From the NCBI GenBank assembly GCA_037045225.1, contig JBAOHZ010000009.1:2418001-2482000 (forward strand): 64,000 nt of DNA. The letters run 5' to 3'. The number at the start of each line of letters is the position of its first letter. Positions within the stretch are counted from its first letter, which is position 1. The DNA comes from Nitrospira sp. (GTDB taxonomy: Bacteria > Nitrospirota > Nitrospiria > Nitrospirales > Nitrospiraceae). Position numbers and translations under genes: made by a program. The notes under the pieces are model-generated. The model did no database searches, was not told the DNA's origin, and saw only the letters and a list, made by a program, of their open reading frames with translations. Below, piece by piece: positions 52,170 through 61,461 of this stretch.

Positions 52170-54512
52170 ATGTGGGCCCGTCGGTATTCATCTCAAATTC
52201 AATTCATGCTGCTGTCTACATTCGTGCTGGCAGTGCCGTTTGCCCCCCACCAGACGTTCGCGCAAGAGACGGGTGTTGGAACGGTGGTTGAGAAGAGCGC
52301 GCGGGAACGTGACTTGCGCGAGCAGTTGCAGAACATCCTTCATGAACTGGAGGAGCTCCAACAGCAACCGGCCAGTGGTGCGGTGGTCGCGCCGGTTCAA
52401 CCGGCTCAGCCGGCGGTGGCGGAGGAATCGTCCGATCCGGCCTCAGCGGAGGCGATTCCGCAATATGAGTTATCCGATGTGAGCATCGTGAGTAACCGTG
52501 TGCAGCGACGGCCTGAGGGTCTCTCCGTCTCGTCGACCGAACAGTCGGAGACGGAATCTCAGCCGACCAGAACCATGAAGGAATCGATGGAATCTCTGCC
52601 GGGCGTGGTCTTGCGGCAGGCGAACGGTCCGCGTGATTTCAGCATGATGATCCGCGGCCAGGGCGCTAAAACAACCTTTGCCGTTCGCGATATCAAGATG
52701 TACGAGGACGGATTCATCCAGACGCAGTCCGACGGCCTGTCTCGGCTGGACATTCACGATCCCTGGTTCATGCGGAGCGTGGAGGTCATACGAGGCGCGT
52801 CCTCGTCGCTCTACGACAACTACGCCCTCGGCGGCATGGTGCATTTCCGGACCAGGCGTGGCAGCGACATCAATGGCGTGGAGACGTTCCTGAGCGGAGG
52901 ATCGTTCGGCTACCACAAGGAAGGGATCGCGGTCGGACAAGAATACGAGAATCTCGACGCCTCGCTGTTCGTCAGCAACGTGGGGGAAGACGGATTCATC
53001 AGGAACAGCAACTACAGCACCCAAACCATCAATCTGAATTTGCGGTTCAAGATCGACGACAAACAGAATTTCTACTTCAAGGCCATCACGAATTGGCTCG
53101 ATGCGCGAGTGCCGACCCGTTTGACTCAGTCCCAGTTCAATGCCGATCGCCGGCAGGCCGGTGGCACCAACGTCGTCTGCAATGCCAACACCTGTAGTGA
53201 CGCGGAGCGGTTGGCCCAACGGCGGCTGGACCGGCGGACCATTATCGGCGGCATCTACGAGCGCCAGATCAACGCCAATACGGTCCTGACGATTGAGGCG
53301 GACTACGACGTCAAAGATATCAATCAGACCTTTTCACAAATCAGCGACAACGTGAATCCGAACTATAAGCACTATGCCGATCTGCGACACGACGGACGGC
53401 TGTTCGATATGCCCTTGCGGAGTTACGTCGGGTTTTTCTTGAGCAACATGGAGCAGGAAGCGGCGACCTTCCAGAACCTCGCCGACGGATTCGGGACCCG
53501 CGGGGCGCTCATTCAAAATTCACGCGGAACGATCAGGAATGTCGGCGCGCGATTCCGGGAGGAATTAGAAGTGATTCCAAAGGTCACTCTCGCGGCAGGA
53601 TTGGGATTTGAACAGTCCCAATTGAGCGTCCAGTCGATCGGGTATACCGGCGGCGCCGTGAGCAGCAGGGCAGGCGCCAGTCGCAGCTACACCAATTGGG
53701 CGCCGGAAATGTCCGTCACGTGGAAGCCGACAGAGACGCAGCGACATTGGGCTCGAGCGTCGACCGGATATGGAATCCCAGGTTTCGGCAATCTGCTCAG
53801 AGATCCTGTGACGGGCGCTCCCGGTACCAACTTCGATCTGAAGCCGCAGAAGAATCTCAACTTCGAAATCGGGACGGAGTCCAAACTGACGAAGACTCTG
53901 ACCGTGCAGCTTGTGGGATTCTGGACCTTCTTCAAGGACGAGATCATTACGCAAGCCGTGTCGGGTACCAACACGGCATCGGTGAATGCCGATTCGTCTC
54001 AATACAAGGGTATCGAGGCGTTCTACGATTGGCGACCGATGGATGGACTGCGACTCTCCGGCGCCTACACACACATCGAAGCGAAGTATATCAATTTTGC
54101 CGATCGGCTCAATACCGCGGCCGGCTTCCTGACGCGGGATGGCAACAAGGTTCCCAATGTGCCGACCGATGTGCTGAATACCAAGGTGGCATACGATCAT
54201 GCGGAGACCGGATGGGGAGGCTGGGTCGAAGGCAGCTACTACAACAGCTACTTCTTGAACAACAGCAACACGTTCGGCATCCCCTCTTATGTGATCGCGA
54301 ATGTGAACATACACAAGAATTTCGACCTCAAGAATTCCTGGTTCCGGTTCGCGAAATTCTATATCGAGCTCGACAACATCGCGGATAAGAAATACGCCGC
54401 ATCCGGCCAGGTGATCGGTGGCGAAACTGCCGGAGCCGCCGCGGGGCAACAGGCGTTTTTCGCCGGCTACGGTCGGGCGATCTACGGTGGGGTCACGTTC
54501 GGACTATTCTAA
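52170..54512 (+). CDS. TonB-dependent outer-membrane receptor 1
   Basis: A 780-residue receptor. After a signal peptide (to about residue 31) comes a charged helical stretch (REQLQNILHELEELQQQP) and a Pro/Ala linker, then a TonB-box-like DVSIVSNRV, a plug (about 115-250; LPGVVLRQANGPRDFSMMIR, VEVIRGASSSLYDNYALGG) and a 22-strand barrel ending in a strand GGVTFGLF with terminal Phe. The substrate is not deducible; the plug is of the general siderophore/metal type. AGGAGG lies 5 bases before the ATG. The helical extension before the TonB box recurs in the partial gene at the window end. Confidence 0.9.
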   Translation: MWARRYSSQIQFMLLSTFVLAVPFAPHQTFAQETGVGTVVEKSARERDLREQLQNILHELEELQQQPASGAVVAPVQPAQPAVAEESSDPASAEAIPQYELSDVSIVSNRVQRRPEGLSVSSTEQSETESQPTRTMKESMESLPGVVLRQANGPRDFSMMIRGQGAKTTFAVRDIKMYEDGFIQTQSDGLSRLDIHDPWFMRSVEVIRGASSSLYDNYALGGMVHFRTRRGSDINGVETFLSGGSFGYHKEGIAVGQEYENLDASLFVSNVGEDGFIRNSNYSTQTINLNLRFKIDDKQNFYFKAITNWLDARVPTRLTQSQFNADRRQAGGTNVVCNANTCSDAERLAQRRLDRRTIIGGIYERQINANTVLTIEADYDVKDINQTFSQISDNVNPNYKHYADLRHDGRLFDMPLRSYVGFFLSNMEQEAATFQNLADGFGTRGALIQNSRGTIRNVGARFREELEVIPKVTLAAGLGFEQSQLSVQSIGYTGGAVSSRAGASRSYTNWAPEMSVTWKPTETQRHWARASTGYGIPGFGNLLRDPVTGAPGTNFDLKPQKNLNFEIGTESKLTKTLTVQLVGFWTFFKDEIITQAVSGTNTASVNADSSQYKGIEAFYDWRPMDGLRLSGAYTHIEAKYINFADRLNTAAGFLTRDGNKVPNVPTDVLNTKVAYDHAETGWGGWVEGSYYNSYFLNNSNTFGIPSYVIANVNIHKNFDLKNSWFRFAKFYIELDNIADKKYAASGQVIGGETAGAAAGQQAFFAGYGRAIYGGVTFGLF

Positions 54513-54572
54513 CTCTGTGCGCGAGCGGTGCCCTGGTGTGGGACCGTTCGCACCCTTAACAAGGAGCTTGCC

Positions 54573-54767
54573 ATGAATAAGCAACTCTTGCGAGTCGGTG
54601 AAGCGGCGGATGTGTTGGCGGTGAGTCGCTGGACTATTTATCGATGGGTAGAAGAAGGGCGATTGGAAGGCACCAAGATCGGGCGGGGCAGCCTCAGGGT
54701 GTTCCGTACGTCGCTGGACCGGCTGGTGGAAAACAACAAGACACAGGAAATGAATCTGACCGTCTGA
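54573..54767 (+). CDS. Excisionase-like DNA-binding protein
   Basis: A 64-residue winged-helix protein of the excisionase/MerR-like HTH_17 type: RVGEAADVLAVSRWTIYRWV is the helix-turn-helix and RLEGTKIGRGSLRVFRTSL the wing. AAGGAG lies 7 bases before the ATG. Such proteins bind DNA in phage and plasmid excision but are also stand-alone regulators; no integrase is nearby, so the regulator reading is preferred. It sits between a receptor and an amidohydrolase gene and could act on them. Confidence 0.85.
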   Translation: MNKQLLRVGEAADVLAVSRWTIYRWVEEGRLEGTKIGRGSLRVFRTSLDRLVENNKTQEMNLTV

Positions 54768-54841
54768 TGCGTGTAGAGCACAGACAGCGATCGGGCGGTG
54801 AAAAACGGAGCACGGTCTTGTGTGTGCGAGTGAGAGGACCT

Positions 54842-56338
54842 ATGAGTCGCATCCTGCTGTTTCTGGTTGTTTTCCTGGCCGGCTGTGCGGGCGGGATGGG
54901 CCTGTCCTCATCGTCGAAGGCGTCGCACCAGACCATGCCGTCCGAGAGCGATTCCTACGCGTTCCTCAACGGTCGATGGTTCGACGGGCAGGGGTTCCAG
55001 GCAGCCACCTGGTATTCAGTGCAGGGGCGTTTGACGCGCACCCCGCCGCAGGGGCGAGTCGAGACGGTGGACTTGTCAGGCCTGTTCGTCGTGCCGCCGT
55101 TCGGGGAAGCGCACAATCATAACGTGGAAGGTCCGTGGAATGTTCAGGCGGTGGCAGAGCGGTATCTCAAGGACGGCGTGTTCTACGTGAAGAATCCCAA
55201 CAACGTCCGGGACTTTGCATTGCAGATTCGAAGCGCCGTCAATCAACCGGCGAGCATCGATGCGACCTTCGCCCATGCCGGACTGACGGGCCGTGGGGGG
55301 CATCCCATCGCGCTCTACGAGGATGTCTTGCGCGGCAGTCGGTATGAGCCGGTGATCGGGCCAATCGAGCGGGGATGGTTTGAGAATCGGTCGTACATCG
55401 TGCTCGACACCGAGGCTGATTTGGACACGAAATGGCCGTTGATCACGAGTGGCCGGCCTGATTTCCTGAAAGTCTATCTCGTGCATTCCGAAGACGATGA
55501 TGCGGCCGGAACGTCCGGACAGTCCTCGCAACGAAGCGGTCTCCATCCGCGACTCGTGTCACCGATTGTCGCGAAGGCCCATGCCGCGGGGCTGCAGGTG
55601 ACGGCCCATGTCGAAACGGCGGCGGATTTTCGCCTGGCGATTCGTGCGGGCGTCGATGAGATCGCCCATGTGCCGGGATGGCTGGTGACCAGTGCCGCCG
55701 ATGGGGCGTCCGCCAGACTCACGGAAGCGGATGCGCGGTTGGCCTTGGAACGTCACGTGCGAGTCGTGACCACCGTTGTGGCGGGAAGCGCCATGCCCTC
55801 CGTTCGGGGACATCACCCGCACGGGCACCACGAAGGGCATGCAAGCGGGCCGAGCGATCACCAGCCGGCGGCGCCCGTTGATTCATGGTCACAGGTTCTC
55901 AAGGACAACATTGCGTTGCTCCATCGCGAGGGAGTGCGCGTCGTGATCGGTAGCGACCATGCCGAAACCTCGCTGGCGGAAGTGATGGCGCTGCACCGGC
56001 TCCATCTCTTCGACAATCTCACGCTGCTCAAGATGTGGTGTGAAGATACGCCGGCGGCGATTTTCCCCGACCGTCGGATCGGGCGATTTGAGGAAGGGTA
56101 TGAGGCTAGTTTTGTCGCCTTGGCCGGCAACCCCATCGAAGATTTTTCGCAGGTGGAAGCTATTCGCCGGAGAGTGAAGCAGGGAGTGTTGCTGGACGAT
56201 CAAACGGTCCAGACCGCTGCCTCGTCAGCAGCGGATCATCGAGGTCAGTCGTACGCGATGCTCCAACCGGTATCGCGTCATTATTCATCGTCATCTCTGG
56301 TCTGGGCAGATCGGAAAAGAGGGAATGAAGTGGAGTGA
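54842..56338 (+). CDS. Amidohydrolase-family lipoprotein
   Basis: A 498-residue lipoprotein (lipobox FLVVFLAGCAGG) with a metal-dependent amidohydrolase barrel. Metal-site candidates are the first His-x-His in GEAHNHNVEG (about 104-109), His in VTAHVETAADF, His in DEIAHVPGWL and Asp in IGSDHAETSLAE. The usual carbamylated Lys is not obvious. A His-rich insert (RGHHPHGHHEGHASG) near 325 is unusual for the family and could collect metal. Its last codons overlap the start of the following receptor gene by 14 bases. The substrate is unknown; prolidase-like or imidazolonepropionase-like peptidases are the nearest recalled types. Confidence 0.8.
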   Translation: MSRILLFLVVFLAGCAGGMGLSSSSKASHQTMPSESDSYAFLNGRWFDGQGFQAATWYSVQGRLTRTPPQGRVETVDLSGLFVVPPFGEAHNHNVEGPWNVQAVAERYLKDGVFYVKNPNNVRDFALQIRSAVNQPASIDATFAHAGLTGRGGHPIALYEDVLRGSRYEPVIGPIERGWFENRSYIVLDTEADLDTKWPLITSGRPDFLKVYLVHSEDDDAAGTSGQSSQRSGLHPRLVSPIVAKAHAAGLQVTAHVETAADFRLAIRAGVDEIAHVPGWLVTSAADGASARLTEADARLALERHVRVVTTVVAGSAMPSVRGHHPHGHHEGHASGPSDHQPAAPVDSWSQVLKDNIALLHREGVRVVIGSDHAETSLAEVMALHRLHLFDNLTLLKMWCEDTPAAIFPDRRIGRFEEGYEASFVALAGNPIEDFSQVEAIRRRVKQGVLLDDQTVQTAASSAADHRGQSYAMLQPVSRHYSSSSLVWADRKRGNEVE

Positions 56339-58583
56339 TTGTTGGAATTGGGTCAGCCTCAGCTGCCTGGCAGCCTTGGTGTTGGGAGGCCTGCAGCCGA
56401 GTACGGTCCTGGCTGCTGAAGGAACGCTGGATCAGGATGCGCCGGTCGTCGTCGTTGATGCGGTCGAGGTGAGCGGAAAGCGAATCGAAAACGTCGAGGA
56501 TGTGAAGCAGGAACTTGCCCGTCGGCCGGGCAGCAATATCCTGATCGAGGAAAAGCAAATCACCGAGTCACGCGCGCTCAACTTGCAAGATGTGTTGCAG
56601 TTCGCCCCCGGCGTGCGGTTTCAATCGCGTTTCGGCGCCGACGAAGGGCAGTTTCAAATTCGCGGGACCTCGTTACGCAACAATTTTCACCATCGAGGGA
56701 TCAATATCCTCATCAACGGCATTTTCTTCGGCGATGCCGACGGGTTTTCGGATTTTGAATCGATCGACCTCCTGGCCTACGAGCGGATCGAGGTCTACAA
56801 GGGCGCGAACGCGCTGCGGTATGGCGCGAACAGCATCGGCGGCGCGATCAATTTCGTGCCCCGCACGGGGTATAGCGCCTCGATGTTACAAATGCGGATG
56901 CTCGGCGGCAGTTTCGGCATGGTGAGCGGGCAGGTGTCCAGCGGGAAGGTGCTGCAGCCCTTCAAGGTGGGCAACATGAGCGCCACGATGGATTACTACA
57001 TCAGCGTGTCCGGTAATCGCCAGGATGGATTCCAGGACAACAGCCAGCAGGCCCGTGAACGAATCAATGCCAACATCGGCTTGCAACTCGGCAACCATCA
57101 GGAGATCCGAGCCTATTTCCTCCAGGCCAATGTCGCCGAGCGGATTCCTGGCTCGCTTACCAATCAGCAGCTGTTTTCCAACCGGCAACAGCCGGGCGGG
57201 CAAAGCCCTTCCGGCACGCCTCCGTTCTTTGCCTGCAATCTGAACAATCAGGTGTGTAACTATGGGCGGTACTACACGTTGCAGCGTATCGGAATCGCGT
57301 ACCACAACGAGTTCGCCCCGAACCAATATGTTGAGATCATTCCGTACTTCTCGAACCAGTTCGTGGACCATCCGATCTTTCAGACGATCCGACAGGAGAA
57401 TAACAACGTCGGCGGCGAGTTCCGCTACGTCAACTCCAACAGCCTGTTCGGCCAGAACAACTCGTTCGTGATGGGCTTTCAACCACGCTATGGTAACCAA
57501 CGACAGCAGCGGTTCGTGAACATCAACGGCAGTATCGGCGCGATGACGCAAAATTACACGGCGAAGACGACGTATTTCGGGATGTACGCCGAGGATGCGT
57601 TCGATGCGACCAAGGATTTCACGATCGTGATCGGCGGCCGGTGGGATTACACGGGCCGTCAGGCGACGGTGGATAATTTCGGGCCGGCCGGGAGTCCCTT
57701 CAATCCCAATACGCCATCCACGCCGACCGGCACGAATCGGCCGTTACAGCATTTCGATGCGTTCAGCCCGAAGATCGGGTTCGTCTACCGGACGACCTCG
57801 ACGTCGCAATTATATTTCAACGCCAGCCGAGCCTATGAGGCACCGCTGAATCTGGAGTTACTCTCTTCGGTGAATGCGAACGGCACGGCGAATAGAGGCT
57901 TCTTAAACCTCGATGCTCAACGGGCATGGCAGTTGGAGCTCGGGCACCGGGGCACGTCAGCGGACAAGCGCTACACCTGGGATGTGACCGTCTATAACTT
58001 GGAAATGCAGAAAGAAATTCTGGCCTCGATCATTAATAACCAGGGCACGTTCCAAAATGCGAACGGCACGCGGCATACCGGCGTCGAAGCCGGTGGAGGG
58101 ACGGTCTTAGGGAAAGGTCTGTTCGCGCAAGGCGGCGCCGGTCGAGAGGACAGTCTGCAGACGCGGGTCGCCTATACCTGGTCGCGTTTCAAATTCACCG
58201 ATGACGTGCGGGCCGGCGGTGGGGTCGGTCCCAATGTGCTGATCGCCAAAGACGGGAATACGGTCGCCGGTGCGCCGGAACATAGTGTGAATGTGGAGGC
58301 TCGTTACGACCATCCCTCGGGCTGGTGGATCGCGCCGAATGTCGAGTGGTCGCTGTCCGGCTTTTATACGAATTACGCCAACACGATCAAGAATCCTTCC
58401 TATGCCCTTATCAACGTGCGTTCCGGCTGGAACATCGATGAGCACTGGACGCTCTTTGCCGAAGGTCGCAACCTCACCAACAAGACGTATGCCGGTGCGG
58501 TGGTGGTGAACGACCAACTCAACCGGTTTGCGAACCCGGGATTTGGGATCAGCGCGTTTGGAGGCGTTGAATACAAGTTTTAA
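56325..58583 (+). CDS. TonB-dependent outer-membrane receptor 2
   Basis: A 752-residue receptor: signal peptide to about residue 31, TonB-box-like VVVVDAVEVSG (40-50), plug (about 75-190) with LQDVLQFAPGVRFQSRFGAD, IRGTSLRNNFHHRGINILIN and YGANSIGGAINFV, and a barrel ending SAFGGVEYKF with terminal Phe. It resembles FecA/FyuA-type siderophore and metal receptors. Translation is coupled to the amidohydrolase gene through a 14-base overlap, which suggests that the amidohydrolase works on the imported substrate or its carrier. A strong hairpin follows the stop codon. Confidence 0.92.
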   Translation: MKWSDCWNWVSLSCLAALVLGGLQPSTVLAAEGTLDQDAPVVVVDAVEVSGKRIENVEDVKQELARRPGSNILIEEKQITESRALNLQDVLQFAPGVRFQSRFGADEGQFQIRGTSLRNNFHHRGINILINGIFFGDADGFSDFESIDLLAYERIEVYKGANALRYGANSIGGAINFVPRTGYSASMLQMRMLGGSFGMVSGQVSSGKVLQPFKVGNMSATMDYYISVSGNRQDGFQDNSQQARERINANIGLQLGNHQEIRAYFLQANVAERIPGSLTNQQLFSNRQQPGGQSPSGTPPFFACNLNNQVCNYGRYYTLQRIGIAYHNEFAPNQYVEIIPYFSNQFVDHPIFQTIRQENNNVGGEFRYVNSNSLFGQNNSFVMGFQPRYGNQRQQRFVNINGSIGAMTQNYTAKTTYFGMYAEDAFDATKDFTIVIGGRWDYTGRQATVDNFGPAGSPFNPNTPSTPTGTNRPLQHFDAFSPKIGFVYRTTSTSQLYFNASRAYEAPLNLELLSSVNANGTANRGFLNLDAQRAWQLELGHRGTSADKRYTWDVTVYNLEMQKEILASIINNQGTFQNANGTRHTGVEAGGGTVLGKGLFAQGGAGREDSLQTRVAYTWSRFKFTDDVRAGGGVGPNVLIAKDGNTVAGAPEHSVNVEARYDHPSGWWIAPNVEWSLSGFYTNYANTIKNPSYALINVRSGWNIDEHWTLFAEGRNLTNKTYAGAVVVNDQLNRFANPGFGISAFGGVEYKF

Positions 58584-58601
58584 CGGCTGCAGAACTGGCG
58601 C

Positions 58602-58635
58602 GCGCAGGAGCTCATCGTCGCATGAGCCCCTGCGC
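58602..58635 (+). terminator. Strong hairpin downstream of receptor 2
   Basis: GCGCAGGAGCTCAT and ATGAGCCCCTGCGC pair in 13 of 14 positions around a six-base loop, starting 19 bases after the receptor stop codon. No T-run follows, so it may be a processing or RNA-stabilising hairpin as well as a terminator. Confidence 0.5.
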
Positions 58636-58803
58636 CCTAGTGGCTGGATGCGCGGTGCGTCACGGTAAGACACCCGTGGTTCCTTGGCCGCACGCGGAAA
58701 AATAGGATAGACGCTCGCGGTTCGAACATGTGATAAATACAGCTGTCGGATGTTTCCGGATATGGACATGTCCTGGTAACTTCAGGGATAGACCGTGCCG
58801 GCC

Positions 58804-60768
58804 ATGTACGGACTTTTCATTTTTTTGGTGTTTGTCTGGAGCATGGCACCGGGCCGTGCCGAGTCCGGTGCGGCTGCTCCGCCTACTGAGGCCTTCTCCT
58901 CACTCCCTCGCATCGCCTCCATCCAACTCTCTCCATCGGGCCGGCACCTCGCGGTGCTTCGCCACTACGAGGGAAAGACCTCCCTGGAGACTCAGACCCT
59001 TACCGGGGAGGAGTCTCATCGCGCCGTCATCACCGACGATCAGGAATCTCTGATTACCTGGTTTCGTTGGGTCAACGACGAGCGGCTGCTGGTCAGTATT
59101 CAATTTGCCACCACGCGCGACACGATCGATTCCGTCGAAACCAGACTGATGGCGGTCAACCGGGACGGGACGCAGCAGACGCCCAACCTGTTCAAACAGG
59201 CACCCTTTCTCTCCATCTTCGGAAAGAAGCATTTTCCGCAGATGCAGGATCGTATCGTGGGCCTCATTCCGGGTGATTCCAGGCATGTCCTGATTGCGCT
59301 CGACCTGGAGCGTCAGTACTCTCCAGATGTCTATAAGGTGGATGTCTATTCCGGAGAGCGGCAGTCGGTGCAGGTGAATCCAGGATTGCAGCCCGGCCCC
59401 CATACCATTTCGCAGTGGATCGCCGATGGTCAGGGGCACGTGCGGGCCGGAGCCGGTCAATTTCAGACCATGGTGCATGTCATTGTGAAGCAGCCGGAGT
59501 CCAGCTTGTGGCGAGACCTGGCGCAATACGATCTGGCGAAAGAAACCGGTCTGGTCCCCTTGGGATTCGATGCCGATCCTGCCTGGCTGTACGTGAGAGA
59601 CCAGCATCAGGGCAAGGCTGCTATCTTCAAGGTCAACGTCGTCGATCGTCGCGTGGACCGGATTCTCGTCGCCGCCGATGCGAAGCATGATCTGACCGGT
59701 GAGTTGGTGTATGTGCCGGGACGCAAGAACGTGGTCGGGGTTCGGTACAGCGCGGCGGACGAGCGGGTGCTCTTCTGGGACTTCGATGCGCAGCGGCTAC
59801 AGGCCCGCATCGATCGGGCGATCCCGGGGCGTGTCAATGTGATTCATAGCAGCAGCGACGGCGGGCGGCTTCACATCGTGAAATCGAGCAGTGTGGCGCA
59901 TCCTCCGCAGTGGTCTCTCTTCGACGAGCAGGACGGTCGGATGCTGGCGATCGGGAAGGCCTATCCTGGTCTTGAGGGCACCGTATTAGCGACGTCACGG
60001 GAGACGTTCCTCACGGCGCGTGACGGAAAAGAGTTTTCTGCATTCCTGACTGTTCCGAACGATCGTGCCCCTCGTGAACTTCCGTTGATCCTGTTCCCCC
60101 ATGGAGGACCGGCGTCGCACGGCCGTGACTGGTTCAATTATTGGACGCAATGGTTTGTGAGCCGTGGGTGGGCGGTGCTGGCACCGCGGTTTCGCGGGAC
60201 CGAAGGGTATGGCGACGAGTTTCTTCGTACCGCGTTCCAGCGCTGGGGGTTGGAGATGCAGGACGATGTGACCGATGCGGTGCAATGGGCGATTCGCTCC
60301 GGCCTCGCGAGCGCACACCGGATCTGTATCGTCGGATCGGGATATGGAGGGTACGCGGCCTTGATGGGCGTGGTGAAGACGCCGGACTTGTATCGGTGCG
60401 CCGTCAGTTTGGGCGGGGTGACCGACCTGCCGCAGGTCGTGTCGAACAGCCGGTGGTACTTGAATCAGAAACCGGCCGCCGGGTTGCGGAGCGGTTCCTG
60501 GTGGAGCGACCGCGAACGGCTCCGCGACACGTCGCCCGTCGCTCATGCGAAGGAGATTCGCACCCCGCTACTCCTGATGCATGGCGCCATGGACCGAGCT
60601 GTGCCGGTGTCGCAGGGCCGCGACATGGCCGAGGCGCTCAAAGCCGCGAACGTGACGACCGCTCGATATGTGGAGCTCCCGTTCGCCGATCAGGTGCTGC
60701 GTCGTGAGCCGGATCGGATTGGCGTGTTCAAGGAACTGGAACAGTTTCTCACCTCTCACCTCGACTGA
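58804..60768 (+). CDS. Prolyl oligopeptidase (S9)-family protein without catalytic Ser and His
   Basis: A 654-residue exported protein (signal segment about 1-20) with an N-terminal beta-propeller (about 40-370) and a C-terminal alpha/beta hydrolase domain (about 400-654; PLILFPHGGPASHGRDWFN, LAPRFRGTEGYGDEF). Family members use Ser in G-x-S-x-G-G, then Asp and His. Here the elbow reads CIVGSGYGGYAAL, with Gly513 at the Ser position, Asp597 kept in GAMDRAVP, and Gln630 at the His position (PFADQVLRR). Both changes are read from unambiguous codons. It is probably a non-catalytic binding protein. It ends a run of receptor genes. Confidence 0.82.
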   Translation: MYGLFIFLVFVWSMAPGRAESGAAAPPTEAFSSLPRIASIQLSPSGRHLAVLRHYEGKTSLETQTLTGEESHRAVITDDQESLITWFRWVNDERLLVSIQFATTRDTIDSVETRLMAVNRDGTQQTPNLFKQAPFLSIFGKKHFPQMQDRIVGLIPGDSRHVLIALDLERQYSPDVYKVDVYSGERQSVQVNPGLQPGPHTISQWIADGQGHVRAGAGQFQTMVHVIVKQPESSLWRDLAQYDLAKETGLVPLGFDADPAWLYVRDQHQGKAAIFKVNVVDRRVDRILVAADAKHDLTGELVYVPGRKNVVGVRYSAADERVLFWDFDAQRLQARIDRAIPGRVNVIHSSSDGGRLHIVKSSSVAHPPQWSLFDEQDGRMLAIGKAYPGLEGTVLATSRETFLTARDGKEFSAFLTVPNDRAPRELPLILFPHGGPASHGRDWFNYWTQWFVSRGWAVLAPRFRGTEGYGDEFLRTAFQRWGLEMQDDVTDAVQWAIRSGLASAHRICIVGSGYGGYAALMGVVKTPDLYRCAVSLGGVTDLPQVVSNSRWYLNQKPAAGLRSGSWWSDRERLRDTSPVAHAKEIRTPLLLMHGAMDRAVPVSQGRDMAEALKAANVTTARYVELPFADQVLRREPDRIGVFKELEQFLTSHLD

Positions 60769-60876
60769 ATTCCCCTCGCTGTCGTATCCACAGGCATTCG
60801 TCGATTGAACAGGGGCGGAGTAACCCACTAGCTGGCCTGCTTGACGTGCTACGCGGGCGATTGTGTGTCAAGCCGC

Positions 60877-61461
60877 TCAGAAATGGAAGTTCAATCCGAC
60901 CGTAAACATGTGCCCGCTATCGTCGAAGGTCTTGTCTCTCAAGGCCACATTCTTGGATTCGAGCTGCTCGATCCACAGGTATCGATACGTACCATCGATG
61001 GAAAGGCCTCGACTGAGCCACCACTGTAGCCCTCCGCCGGCATGCAGACCGAATCGATGCTGGGAGTCCTTGAGTTGATCCGACGATTGCACCATGGTGT
61101 AGTACCAGCCGGCGCCCCCCAGCACAAACGGGCTGATCGGTCCCTTTGGAATCAAATAGACGAGGGCGGAGAGTTGCACGGGGACCGTCCAGACCTTGGT
61201 GTTGCCATCAGACCTGTTTCTCCGCGCATCCGCCGAGGCTTCGATCGCCAGGATATCGCCGAGGTGGAGCCGCGCTTGTGCTCCGCCGAACGGCTGGGAG
61301 CTGCCGTCCTTGGGGTCGATCGCGGCAAAACGCGGACCGATCGACAAGCCGCCTCGATTCCACTCTGACTCTTCCGCTCCGGCAGGCATCGCGTCGAAAG
61401 TGAGTGCTGCACCGACGAACATCAACACCGTGGCGACTTTCATGCGCATGGACATCTTCAT
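60877..61461 (-). CDS. Small outer-membrane beta-barrel protein
   Basis: A 194-residue protein with a signal peptide (VATVLMFVGAALTFDAMPAGA) and eight alternating strands typical of OmpA/OmpW-like barrels (GGAQARLHLGDILAIEASAD, VWTVPVQLSALVYLIP, FVLGGAGWYYTMVQ), ending in HMFTVGLNFHF with a terminal Phe, the usual signal for the Bam machinery. It is the only minus-strand gene among the receptors, convergent with the S9 gene. The role is not known. Confidence 0.8.
   Translation of the reverse strand: MKMSMRMKVATVLMFVGAALTFDAMPAGAEESEWNRGGLSIGPRFAAIDPKDGSSQPFGGAQARLHLGDILAIEASADARRNRSDGNTKVWTVPVQLSALVYLIPKGPISPFVLGGAGWYYTMVQSSDQLKDSQHRFGLHAGGGLQWWLSRGLSIDGTYRYLWIEQLESKNVALRDKTFDDSGHMFTVGLNFHF

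Noticed and set aside
54573..54767. Excisionase-like gene as evidence of a prophage or integrative element
   Set aside because: No integrase, attachment repeat or other phage gene is present in the window.
60839..60873. GCTTGAC/GTCAAGC inverted repeat between the convergent S9 and barrel genes as a bidirectional terminator
   Set aside because: The loop is 21 bases long and there is no T-run; the pairing could be chance.
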